Shown here: positions 25,641 through 33,254 of the stretch, one piece after another
Position numbering within the stretch: the first letter of the stretch is position 1
Layout: each line of letters starts with the position of its first letter
Position numbers and translations under genes: made by a program
From: DASSYK01 sp036258315
GTDB lineage: Bacteria > Actinomycetota > Thermoleophilia > Solirubrobacterales > 70-9
Length of the DNA: 44,169 nucleotides
Assembly (NCBI GenBank): GCA_036258315.1
Contig: DATADX010000047.1
Location: 1-44,169, forward strand
Direction of reading: 5' to 3'
Notes under the pieces: model-generated
What the model was told of the DNA's origin: nothing
Databases searched by the model: none
The model's input: only the letters and a program-made list of their open reading frames with translations

Positions 25641-25982
25641 ATGCGGAAACACAGGCGTAGCCCGCTCGGCGTCTTCCTGACCGTTGCGTTGGTGGCGGCC
25701 TTTGCGGCTGTGCCCGCGGCGTATGGGCAGGGTGATCCGCTCGGGGCTCAGTACCCGACGGATGGGCAAGGGACTTCCGGCGTCGCCGCGTCGGGCGGAA
25801 GCAATGACCCGCCGGCGCCGCCCGCTCCGGCCGTTGCGGAAGAGACCGGTTTGAACAACAACGTCGGGAGCCTTCCGTTCACCGGTATCGACCTCTTGAT
25901 CGTGGTCGGCGTCGCGCTGGTTCTGACGGGCACAGGCTTCGGGCTCCGGAGGCTGTCCAGCCCGCGGGGTCCGGCGGTCTAA
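25641..25982 (+). CDS. Small LPFTG cell-wall-anchored protein
   Basis: The 113-aa protein has every part of a sortase substrate: a basic start (MRKHRRSP), a hydrophobic signal peptide to about residue 30, LPFTG at 78-82, a hydrophobic helix (IDLLIVVGVALVLTG) and a basic tail (LRRLSSPRG). After processing only about 48 residues remain, a Gly/Ser/Pro-rich low-complexity segment with no globular domain. A strong Shine-Dalgarno site AGGAG sits 8 nt before ATG 25641, unlike most genes here. It lies between the polymerase and the initiating sugar transferase, so it may link polymer to the wall. That role is inference from position. Confidence 0.85.
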   Translation: MRKHRRSPLGVFLTVALVAAFAAVPAAYGQGDPLGAQYPTDGQGTSGVAASGGSNDPPAPPAPAVAEETGLNNNVGSLPFTGIDLLIVVGVALVLTGTGFGLRRLSSPRGPAV

Positions 25983-26016
25983 CGGCAAGAAGCCGTAACC
26001 GTCTGAAGGCCGGGAA

Positions 26017-27573
26017 ATGAGCGAACGTCGGCACTACCCAACCAGTGGGAGGAGCGCGGCGGTTCGCTCGTTCCCGTACCTGACCGGGCTCACCGCCCAG
26101 GGGCTCCTGGAGAACATCGCGATGCGCCTCGCCCCGGCGGTGGCCGCCGCGGCGATCACCTATGCCCACTTTCAGGTCACGTGGGAGGCGCTGCTGGTAG
26201 GTGCCTGCCTCCTCTGCGTGAGCATCGTTCTCCGCCGCCCGCAGTACCCGATGCAGCTGATTCCCTTCGCCTCGTCGGTGCTCCATCTCCTTGCGGCGCC
26301 GCTGGGTGCCGCTTTGGCACTCGCGATCATCACCCTCGACGGATACGCCGGGAGCGATTTCGGCGTCGGCGACATGATCGCTCCGGTGCTGGGGGCCTGG
26401 GTCGTGACGGCTGTGGGGTCGGTGATCACGCACCGTTTCCGGGGCGAGCGGCAGGTGCGCATAGCCGTGATCGGGTCCCATGAGTTCACGCGCGGGCTTC
26501 AGGAGGAGCTGAAGGCGGTTGGCATCCGGGGATCCCGGGTGATCGGCTGCTTCGACCCGGAACGCCCCTGTGAGGCGGACGTCGTCGCGGGGGTCCGCTG
26601 TCTCGGATCACTTTCCTCCTTGCGCCGGCCGATCATCGAGAACAACATCGAGCTGCTCGTGCTGGGACCGCTGTTCCCGGGTGCGGGAATCGACGACGCT
26701 GACCCGGGAGCGGAAGGAGGCTTCCGTGGCAGCGGGGTCTCCCGCCTCGATGTGTTCGAGCGGGTCGCGGACGCCTGCCTCGATCTTCCGGTGTCGATGA
26801 TCGAAGCGGGCCAGCTCTACGAGCAGCTGTTCGGGCACGTGCCGCTCGGGACGACGACGTCGGCCTGGTTCCAATACCTGCTGCACCCGAACTACAAGCA
26901 GAGCTGGCCGCTCTCGAAGCGCCTGCTCGACATCGGCGTCGGCTTGCTGGCGGCGATCGTCGCCGCGCCGATTCTGCTGATCTCGGCGATCGCGATCAAG
27001 CTGTCCGACGGCGGTCCGATCCTCTACCGGCAGACGCGGATCGGGGAGAAGGGCCGTGAGATCGAGCTCTTGAAGCTACGGACGATGGATCCCGACCCCA
27101 CCGCCGACGCAGTCGGCGAGAACGGTTCGGGCGGCCATCGCATCACCCCCGTGGGCAAGGTCCTGCGCCGCCTGCACATCAACGAGCTGCCTCAGATCTG
27201 GCTGGTGCTGAAGGGGCAGATGAGCCTGGTCGGCCCGCGCCCCGAGATTCCCGACGTCGTCAGCGCGCTCGAGGGTCGCTTCACGTACTACGATCGCCGC
27301 CACCTGCTGAAGCCAGGGATCACCGGCTGGGCCTCCGTGCGCTGCGGCTACTCGGGGACCCCGGTCGGGGAGGCATGGAAGCTTTGTCACGACCTGTTCT
27401 ACCTCAAGCGGCAGTCGGTCCTGTTCGACGTCCTGATCATGCTGGAGACCCTGAGCACGGTCTTCTTGCCGGAGCCCGCCAACCGGCCGGATGAGCGCTT
27501 CATCGTTGCCTCCCGCGAGGCGGAGGAGGTGCCCGGGAACACTCGTCCCCGGGAGCCGGCCGCCGCGAGTTGA
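26017..27573 (+). CDS. Polyprenyl-phosphate sugar-1-phosphate transferase (initiating enzyme, WcaJ/WbaP type)
   Basis: The 518-aa protein has N-terminal membrane helices (about 30-135), a Rossmann-like middle domain (QVRIAVIGSHEFTRGL, IENNIELLVLGP) and a C-terminal catalytic domain. The latter has KRLLDIGVGLLAAIVAAPILL, GPILYRQTRIGEKG, ELLKLRTM, RLHINELPQIW, GQMSLVGPRPEIP and LLKPGITGWASV. These are the marks of enzymes that transfer a sugar-1-phosphate from an NDP-sugar to undecaprenyl phosphate and start repeat-unit assembly. ATG 26017 is preceded by GAAGG. It ends the polysaccharide locus. Confidence 0.92.
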   Translation: MSERRHYPTSGRSAAVRSFPYLTGLTAQGLLENIAMRLAPAVAAAAITYAHFQVTWEALLVGACLLCVSIVLRRPQYPMQLIPFASSVLHLLAAPLGAALALAIITLDGYAGSDFGVGDMIAPVLGAWVVTAVGSVITHRFRGERQVRIAVIGSHEFTRGLQEELKAVGIRGSRVIGCFDPERPCEADVVAGVRCLGSLSSLRRPIIENNIELLVLGPLFPGAGIDDADPGAEGGFRGSGVSRLDVFERVADACLDLPVSMIEAGQLYEQLFGHVPLGTTTSAWFQYLLHPNYKQSWPLSKRLLDIGVGLLAAIVAAPILLISAIAIKLSDGGPILYRQTRIGEKGREIELLKLRTMDPDPTADAVGENGSGGHRITPVGKVLRRLHINELPQIWLVLKGQMSLVGPRPEIPDVVSALEGRFTYYDRRHLLKPGITGWASVRCGYSGTPVGEAWKLCHDLFYLKRQSVLFDVLIMLETLSTVFLPEPANRPDERFIVASREAEEVPGNTRPREPAAAS

Positions 27574-27652
27574 GGCTTCTCTGATTCCCTGAACCGGCTC
27601 GGCCTGGCCGCTCGTCCCCGGTGGCGCCCGACCCGGGTACTACTTTGCGCCG

Positions 27653-28591
27653 GTGCCGACTGGACCGGAGAGCATGCGGGAGCCGGGGAGGCGCCGGATC
27701 ACGAGGTTCGTTGCGGATCACGGCGGCTGCGACGGCGGCTTCGACCTCGAGCGCCGCAGCTCCGCGCGAGGGGGCGGGATAGTGGTCACCTGTCGCGGTT
27801 GCGGCCGCTGGGCCGAATGCGATCCATCGCAGCCAGGTCTGCTGAAGCTGATCGAGCCCGAGCGCGGCAAGCCGGCGAGGCGACTGACTCGCGATCAGGT
27901 CGAGCGCTGGTTGCCCGCCCCAGCGGCGCTCCCGTGGTGGGTGCCGAACGCATACATCGGCATCGTGATCCTGGCCGGCGTGCTGCTGGTCGCGTTCGGC
28001 GTCCTCGGCGGGGCCGAGACGAGCAGGGTCACTCCCGGCAATCCCCCCGGGGCGACCGTTGCCGTCCCGGCGCCCGGTCCCACAGCAGTCGATGCCGGGG
28101 CTGCGGTCGGGGGGGAAACGGAGTCCGAGGAACGGGAGCGGGCACGCTTCAGCTTCCCCGAAAAGGCGTTGCGGCGAAGCGAGATGCTCGACCGCGTGGT
28201 GACGAATGAGTTCGCGATCGGGAAGCCGCGGGAGTGGGGAGAGGGAAGCGCCGCCGATACGGCGCTGGTCCTCTTCGAGCCCGGCGGCGATGCCCAGCTG
28301 CGCGTCTACTTCGAGGCCGGGGAGCGTGAGCTCTCGGAGCTGGCCGGTCAGGCTCGCCGTTTTCTCGCGGCCGAACACCGCGGCAGCCGGATCGGCCGGG
28401 CGATCGACGTCACCGTCGGTGGCTCCGGGGGGATCGCTCTGGTCGCGGCCTACCGCGGGGGTTGGGAACGGGCTCTGCTGCTCGTCGCGAACGGCTACAC
28501 GTACCTCGTCCTGGGTGAAGTCGACGGAGCCGCATCGGGTGCGACACGGCTGGATACGCTGGCGTCGCTGGGAAGCTTCCAGCCGCTCTGA
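27653..28591 (+). CDS. Uncharacterised zinc-ribbon-like / TM / extracytoplasmic-domain protein, paralogue A
   Basis: I do not recognise a named family. The 312-aa product has an N-terminal cytosolic module (CDGGFDLERR, then IVVTCRGCG) that could bind a metal. A single membrane helix lies near 95-120 (YIGIVILAGVLLVAFGVL), then a Pro/Ala-rich linker and a C-terminal domain of about 145 residues (EFAIGKPREWGEG, QLRVYFEAGERELSEL, ANGYTYLVLGEVD). The C-domain pattern recalls the PsbP/LpqN/DcrB-like fold; this is a guess. It is clearly paralogous to the next gene. TACTTT at 27641-27646, six bases before GTG 27653, suggests a leaderless mRNA; ATG 27674 is an alternative start. Confidence 0.75.
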   Translation: MPTGPESMREPGRRRITRFVADHGGCDGGFDLERRSSARGGGIVVTCRGCGRWAECDPSQPGLLKLIEPERGKPARRLTRDQVERWLPAPAALPWWVPNAYIGIVILAGVLLVAFGVLGGAETSRVTPGNPPGATVAVPAPGPTAVDAGAAVGGETESEERERARFSFPEKALRRSEMLDRVVTNEFAIGKPREWGEGSAADTALVLFEPGGDAQLRVYFEAGERELSELAGQARRFLAAEHRGSRIGRAIDVTVGGSGGIALVAAYRGGWERALLLVANGYTYLVLGEVDGAASGATRLDTLASLGSFQPL

Positions 28592-28643
28592 CCCACCGTT
28601 TCCGGCATGTCGAACGAGCGTCCAAACCGGATAGGTTTGAGCG

Positions 28644-29555
28644 ATGGGGATCGGAGAGCGCCATCGCAGCGAGGGAGCGAGCGATATCTCGCGATTCCTC
28701 GCCGAGCACCAGAACTGCGACGCCGGCTTCGACGTGCGCCGGCAGGAGGATCCGCGCCGCGGCCGCTTCACGATCACCTGCCTCGGCTGCGGCGGGAGCC
28801 TCAGCCACATGGCCGCGCACTTCGGCGACCTGATCGCCTTCGACGCCGAGCTCGACAGCTCGATCCCGGTCGAGAACGGGGCGGGCCACCGGCACCCGGG
28901 AGCGAGCGAGCCGGCGCGCTCGAGCGCGGCCGCGAAAACCGAGGGCGCGCAGAAGCCCGCGAGGACCCGGCCGCGCGGCCTCCTGATCGCCGGCGGGGCA
29001 CTCGCGGCGACGGGGCTGATCGCCGCCGCGCTGCTGGCCTCCGGGGGAGACGACGGCGGGCCCGCCACCGCTCCGCCGGCCGAGGGGCCGGTCGCGCAGC
29101 CGCCGGCCGAGGCACCGGCTTCCCCGCGGCCGGCCCAGCAGCCCGTCGATCTCGAGCGCCAGAGCTTCGTCGACCGCTTCTCGATCGGGACACCCGGCGG
29201 CTGGGACTCCGAGTTCGCCGACGGCGGGATCGAGCTCGCTCCCCCGAGCGGCGAGGCGGCCGTGGAGGTCTACTTCGAGCAGGGCGAGACGAGCACGCGT
29301 GACCTCGCACGGTCCGCCAGGGACTACCTCTCCGTCCGCCACGAGGACGCGAGCCTCAGCGCGCCTCGCGTCGTCGACCTCGGTGGGACGAGCGGCCTCA
29401 CCGTCCGGGCCGACTATCCGGGCGGGGCGGAGGAGGCGATCGTCGTCGCCTTCTCCGGCTACGCCTACCTCGTGCTGAAGCGGATCGACGGGGGGGCAGC
29501 GCCGAGGATCACCCGCCAGGCCGACGCCGTCGCGGCGAGCTTCAGGCCGCTCTGA
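28644..29555 (+). CDS. Uncharacterised zinc-ribbon-like / TM / extracytoplasmic-domain protein, paralogue B
   Basis: The 303-aa protein repeats the plan of its neighbour: CDAGFDVRR and FTITCLGCG in the N-module, a membrane helix near 113-133 (LLIAGGALAATGLIAAALLA), a Pro/Ala linker and a C-domain (RFSIGTPGGWDSE, AVEVYFEQGETSTRDLA, FSGYAYLVLKRIDGG, ending FRPL like FQPL in A). Conservation is highest in the Cys module and the C-domain, while linkers differ. It is likely a signal or envelope-stress sensor or anchor; no enzyme motif is seen. TAGGTT at 28632-28637 is six bases before ATG 28644 and overlaps the inverted repeat AAACC/GGTTT. Confidence 0.75.
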   Translation: MGIGERHRSEGASDISRFLAEHQNCDAGFDVRRQEDPRRGRFTITCLGCGGSLSHMAAHFGDLIAFDAELDSSIPVENGAGHRHPGASEPARSSAAAKTEGAQKPARTRPRGLLIAGGALAATGLIAAALLASGGDDGGPATAPPAEGPVAQPPAEAPASPRPAQQPVDLERQSFVDRFSIGTPGGWDSEFADGGIELAPPSGEAAVEVYFEQGETSTRDLARSARDYLSVRHEDASLSAPRVVDLGGTSGLTVRADYPGGAEEAIVVAFSGYAYLVLKRIDGGAAPRITRQADAVAASFRPL

Positions 29556-29569
29556 GCGACGCGCTGGGG

Positions 29570-30256
29570 CTAGGGGACCTGCCAGCGCCCCTCACCGGAC
29601 ACGGCGAAGGTCTGCACTCCGGTTCGGCGGGCGAACACGGCGTAGCGTTGCGCCGCGCTGTAGACGGGGTGGCAGGCGGTGAGGACGATCTGCTCGTAGC
29701 CGACCGGGTCGACGATCTGGACGTCGCTCGGCTCGACGATCTCGTGCTTGGTGACCGCATAGGTGAACGCCGCGTATGGGAGCTCGATCCGGATCTCGTC
29801 ACCGTCCTCGATCTCGTTGATGTGCCTGAACGGGGCCTGGTAGGTGGTGCGGTGGCCCGCGATCCCGGTGGTGCCGCCGAGACCGGGAAGGGGGGACTGC
29901 GGATAGCGCCCCGGCCCCGCCTGCAGGGTGGCGGTGTCGGTGCCGTTCATCAGCACCTTGTCGACCCCGATGCTGTCGATGTCGATCCGCCCGATCGCGT
30001 CGCCGATCTCGATCTCGCGCTCGAACCGCTTCGCCAGGAACCGGACACGCCGCTCCTGGTCGACGAGAGTCGGCGGCACCTCCGTCGAGAACGAGTCCTC
30101 AAGCTCTGCGAGCTGGTCGCCCGCCTTGCTCTGCTGCAGCGCCCCGTAGGCGGCCGAGACGGGTTCCTGCCAGACGACGGTCGCGATCGCGTCGGCGAAC
30201 ACCACCAGCCCGGCGGTGATCAGGGCGGTCGAGAGGATGCGCAACGGCCTGTGCAC
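29570..30256 (-). CDS. Class E sortase
   Basis: The product is a membrane-anchored transpeptidase with an N-terminal helix (LSTALITAGLVVFADAIATVV) and the sortase barrel. The catalytic triad is visible: His in GIAGHRTTYQAPF, Cys in VLTACHPVYS and Arg in AAQRYAVFARR. The motif pattern and 228-aa length fit actinobacterial class E enzymes, which often prefer LAXTG but may accept LPXTG. The LPFTG protein at 25641 is the only substrate candidate in the window. GTG 30256 was chosen because CAGAAT lies exactly six bases upstream; the frame extends to 30295. It converges on paralogue B with a 14-nt gap. Confidence 0.9.
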   Translation of the reverse strand: MHRPLRILSTALITAGLVVFADAIATVVWQEPVSAAYGALQQSKAGDQLAELEDSFSTEVPPTLVDQERRVRFLAKRFEREIEIGDAIGRIDIDSIGVDKVLMNGTDTATLQAGPGRYPQSPLPGLGGTTGIAGHRTTYQAPFRHINEIEDGDEIRIELPYAAFTYAVTKHEIVEPSDVQIVDPVGYEQIVLTACHPVYSAAQRYAVFARRTGVQTFAVSGEGRWQVP

Positions 30257-30308
30257 GCGGCCATTCTGGCAGCGGATGGCCGCTTGCTGCGACACTGCGG
30301 CGCCAGCG

Positions 30309-31592
30309 ATGGCCGACCCGCGTCCCGACAGCCCCCGCGTCGCCTCCTATCAAGCCGATCCCGACCAGGTCGGGCGCGTGCTGCTGCTCTACTCGGGCGG
30401 GCTCGACACGAGCGTGATGCTGAAGTGGATCCAGGAGCGGTACGGGGCCGAGATCGTCACCCTGACCGTCGACCTCGGCCAGCCCGGCGAGGACTGGGAG
30501 GTCGTGACCGGGAAGGCCCGGCGGCTGGGCGCGGCCGAGACGGTCCTGGTCGACGCGCGCGAGGAGTTCGCGGCCGATTACGTGCTCCGGGCGATCAAGG
30601 CGAACGCGCTGTACGGGGGCGGCTACCCGCTCTTCACCGCGCTCGGGCGTCCGCTGATCGCGAAGCTGGCGGTCGAATCGGCGCGCGAGCACCGATGCGA
30701 CACGATCGCCCACGGCTGCACCGGCAAGGGCAACGACCAGGTGCGGCTGGAGGGGACGGTCGCGACGCTCGACCCGGAGCTGAGGCTGCTCGCCCCGGTG
30801 CGCGAATGGCAGATGGGCCGCGACGAGGAGATCGCCTACGCGCGCGAGCACGGGATCCCCGTCAAAGGCGGGACCGAGGTCTCCCCCTACTCGATCGACG
30901 ACAACCTATGGGGCCGCTCGTCGGAAGGGCGCACGATCGAGGACCTGGAGGCGCCTCCACCCGACGACGTCTTCCGGCTCGTGACGCCGCCCGAGCGGGC
31001 GCCGGATGAGGCTCAGCTCGTCAGCGTCGCCTTCGAACGGGGCGCTCCGGTGATGCTGGACGGCGAGCGGCTCGAACTGGTGCCGCTGATCGAGCGGGCG
31101 ACCGAGCTGGGGAGCCGTCACGGCGTCGGGATCGTCGATCACGTCGAGGACCGGATCGTCGGCCTCAAGGTCCGCGATCTCTACGAGGTCCCCGCCGCCG
31201 AGATCCTGCTGACGGCGCACCGTGAGCTCGAGAAGCTCGTCTGCACGATCCATCAGAACAACTTCAAGGGCGCCCTCGAGAGCCACTGGGCCTACCTCTG
31301 CTACGCCGGCCTCTGGCTGGAGCCACTCCGCGCCGACCTCGACGCGTATATGGACTCCGTGAACGAGTTCGTCACGGGCGAGGTGACGCTCAAGCTCTAC
31401 CGTGGCTCCGTGACCCCGGTCGCCCGCCGCTCCCCCTACGCGCTCTACGATCGTTCGCTCGCGTCGTTCGGGGAATCCGGCGGAGAGTTCTCGCAGCACG
31501 CGAGCCCGGGGTTCATCGAGCTGTTCACCCTGCAGAGCCGGCTCGCGCACCGGATTCGCGAGGCGCGGGAACGGGAAGGAGAGGAGCAATGA
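30309..31592 (+). CDS. argG: Argininosuccinate synthase
   Basis: The 427-aa enzyme joins citrulline and aspartate with ATP in the penultimate step of arginine synthesis. The ATP site is LLYSGGLDTSVMLKW. Other family marks are HGCTGKGNDQVR, SIDDNLWGRSSEGRTIEDL, VGIVDHVEDRIVGLKVR and GEVTLKLYRGS. ATG 30309 gives MADPRPDSPRVASYQ; the frame is open further upstream but inside the sortase promoter. argG stands about 20 kb from argCJBD, with the polysaccharide locus between. Its TGA overlaps the ATG of a 53-aa membrane protein. Confidence 0.96.
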   Translation: MADPRPDSPRVASYQADPDQVGRVLLLYSGGLDTSVMLKWIQERYGAEIVTLTVDLGQPGEDWEVVTGKARRLGAAETVLVDAREEFAADYVLRAIKANALYGGGYPLFTALGRPLIAKLAVESAREHRCDTIAHGCTGKGNDQVRLEGTVATLDPELRLLAPVREWQMGRDEEIAYAREHGIPVKGGTEVSPYSIDDNLWGRSSEGRTIEDLEAPPPDDVFRLVTPPERAPDEAQLVSVAFERGAPVMLDGERLELVPLIERATELGSRHGVGIVDHVEDRIVGLKVRDLYEVPAAEILLTAHRELEKLVCTIHQNNFKGALESHWAYLCYAGLWLEPLRADLDAYMDSVNEFVTGEVTLKLYRGSVTPVARRSPYALYDRSLASFGESGGEFSQHASPGFIELFTLQSRLAHRIREAREREGEEQ

Positions 31593-31750
31593 GTCAGGTC
31601 TACGAGTTGATCGGCCGGATTGTCGTCGCCGTCGTCCGCTGGCGCTTCGGCCGCCAGATCCGGATCGCGGCCGCCGGGGCCGGGGTCGCCGCGCTCGCCG
31701 CGCTCGGCGCCTACGTGGCGCTGAGGGGCAACGGCTCCGAGGAGAGCTAG
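31589..31750 (+). CDS. 53-aa single-helix membrane protein coupled to argG
   Basis: A short frame with ATG 31589 overlaps the argG stop (ATGA). AAGGAG at 31576-31581 is an excellent ribosome site at 7-nt spacing, which supports real translation. The product has an amphipathic basic start (VYELIGRIVVAVVRWRFGRQ), a small-residue helix (AAAGAGVAALAALGAYVAL) and an acidic tail. I do not recognise the family. It ends on TAG 31748-31750, which overlaps the stop of the opposing gene as CTAG. Translational coupling suggests a link to argG expression, but not necessarily to arginine metabolism. Confidence 0.7.
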   Translation: MSQVYELIGRIVVAVVRWRFGRQIRIAAAGAGVAALAALGAYVALRGNGSEES

Positions 31751-32112
31751 AGGGCACGAGGCGGAAGCGTGAGCAGCCTCCCGCCGGCGCCCGGGGGAGA
31801 GGCCGGCAGCGCCGCGCGGGAGCGTCGGCCGAACAGCCTTCGCAGCCGGCGGTGCGGCTCGTCCGCGGCGCGCAGCTGTGCCGCGCGCCGCGCCAGCAGC
31901 GCCTGGACCTCGGCGGTGGGGACGAAGGGGTCGGCGATCACCGCGCCGGTCGCCAGCGAGCGGGCCACCACGAGGCGGCCGTCGACCGCGGCCCCGAGCA
32001 GGCGGCCGAGCGGAACCTCGCCGCTGTCGCGCTGCGCCAGCCGGGCGAGCGCCTCGCCGTCGCCCTCGTCGAGCATCCTGATCGTGATCTCGGTCTCCGT
32101 GGTGATCTCCAT
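31747..32112 (-). CDS. Small GNAT-like hypothetical protein
   Basis: The 121-aa protein begins MEITTETEITIRMLDEGD and continues EALARLAQRDSGEVP, LLGAAVDGRLVVARSLATG and VIADPFVPTAEVQALL. This looks like the first half of an N-acetyltransferase (GNAT) fold, without the acetyl-CoA-binding half. Proteins of this short type are common in actinobacteria and have no assigned function. ATG 32112 has AGAAGGAG six bases upstream; an ATG at 32139 is also in frame but lacks a ribosome site. It is divergent from the LysR gene, which may control it, and its stop shares CTAG with the 53-aa gene. Confidence 0.7.
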   Translation of the reverse strand: MEITTETEITIRMLDEGDGEALARLAQRDSGEVPLGRLLGAAVDGRLVVARSLATGAVIADPFVPTAEVQALLARRAAQLRAADEPHRRLRRLFGRRSRAALPASPPGAGGRLLTLPPRAL

Positions 32113-32218
32113 CGCTGGCTCCTTCTCCGGGGTGGTCATAGGTAAGAACGACCAAATGGTCGCTTCTGTGACCTATCAGCGCAACATGAATTCCTACTGT
32201 GCCTGATAAGGTGTGCTT
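32113..32218. promoter_or_regulatory. Divergent promoter region with nested inverted repeats (LysR control region)
   Basis: The 106-nt gap between the GNAT-like gene and lysR contains a perfect inverted repeat CGACCA-AA-TGGTCG at 32149-32162. Around it lies a second one, ATAGGT 32138-32143 with ACCTAT 32171-32176. TAAGGT at 32207-32212 lies six bases before the LysR ATG. LysR-type regulators usually bind dyads in just such divergent regions and control both genes. The binding is inference. Confidence 0.55.
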
Positions 32219-33145
32219 ATGCTCGACGTCCGGCGGATGAAGGTACTCAGCGAGGTTGTCAGTCGCGGCTCGTTCTCCGCGGCGGCCGATTCGCTCCACC
32301 TCTCGCAGTCCGCCGTCAGCCAGCAGGTCGCCGCGCTCGAGCGCGAGGTCGGGCTGCAGCTGCTCGAGCGGACCAGCGACGGACCGAAGCTGACGGCGGC
32401 CGGCGAGAAGCTCGTCGCCCACGCCGACGCGGTCGTCACCCGGCTCGATGAGGCCGAGCGGGAGCTCAACCAGATCGCCGGGCTGGAAGGGGGGAGGCTA
32501 CGGTTGATCAGCTTCCCGACCGCGAGCGCGACGCTGATGACCCAGGCGATGGCCGAGTTCCGCCGTCGCCATCCCCAGATCGAGCTCAATTTCGCCGAGG
32601 GCGAGCCCGAGGACTCGGTTCCGGCGGTGAAGCGCGGCGACTACGACGTCGCGCTCGTCTTCGACTTCGTCGCGTTCCCGGAGGACTTCGGCCGCGACCT
32701 CGACAGCGAGCTGATCTTCGAGGACCCGATGCGCGTCGCGCTGCCGCCCGGCCATCCGCTGGCCGCGTCGAAGAGCGTCGACCTCGCGGCCCTCGCCGAC
32801 GAGGACTGGCTGTGCGGCGACAAGCCCAGCTCCTGTCGCGAGCACGTGCTGAACGCCTGCCGCAGGGCAGGCTTCGAGCCGAGGATCTCGTTCGAGAGCG
32901 ACGACTACCAGGTCCTTCAGGGTCTGGTCGCCGCCGGCCTCGGTGTCGGGCTCGTCCCCGACCTCGCGGCGCCGGACCCGAATGTCGCCCTGCGCGAAAT
33001 CCAGCCGGACCCGCCGATCCGGCGCGTCTGGGCGGTCACGCGTCCGGGCAGCTCCCGCTCTCCGGCCGCCGCGGAGATGCTCGCGATCCTCCGCGAGGTG
33101 GGGAGCAGGGTGAAGGCGGGGACTCGCCTCGAGGCAGTCGCCTGA
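32219..33145 (+). CDS. LysR-family transcriptional regulator
   Basis: The 308-aa protein has the winged helix-turn-helix at its start (MLDVRRMKVLSEVVSRGSF, AAADSLHLSQSAVSQQVAAL) followed by a dimerisation helix. A two-lobe effector domain follows (RLRLISFPTASATLM, GDYDVALVFDF, VALPPGHPLA, VAAGLGVGLVPDLA). Effector unknown. ATG 32219 gives the usual MLDVRR start; a GTG two codons upstream is possible. TAAGGT sits six bases upstream, so the mRNA is probably leaderless. Control of the divergent GNAT-like gene is likely. Confidence 0.92.
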   Translation: MLDVRRMKVLSEVVSRGSFSAAADSLHLSQSAVSQQVAALEREVGLQLLERTSDGPKLTAAGEKLVAHADAVVTRLDEAERELNQIAGLEGGRLRLISFPTASATLMTQAMAEFRRRHPQIELNFAEGEPEDSVPAVKRGDYDVALVFDFVAFPEDFGRDLDSELIFEDPMRVALPPGHPLAASKSVDLAALADEDWLCGDKPSSCREHVLNACRRAGFEPRISFESDDYQVLQGLVAAGLGVGLVPDLAAPDPNVALREIQPDPPIRRVWAVTRPGSSRSPAAAEMLAILREVGSRVKAGTRLEAVA

Positions 33146-33254
33146 GGCCGCAGAGGCCCGCCTGCACGATCCCTTGCACGCGCAGGAGCCCTGGATCGGG
33201 CGCCGACGACCGGATGCGAGTCTGCGAGCGTCCGCTAACGTTCCGGCTCGACAA

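Noticed and set aside
30257..30295. ATG 30295 as the sortase start
   Set aside because: It leaves only 13 nt to argG and adds a Cys/Gln-rich stretch before the anchor; GTG 30256 has a -10-like hexamer at six bases.
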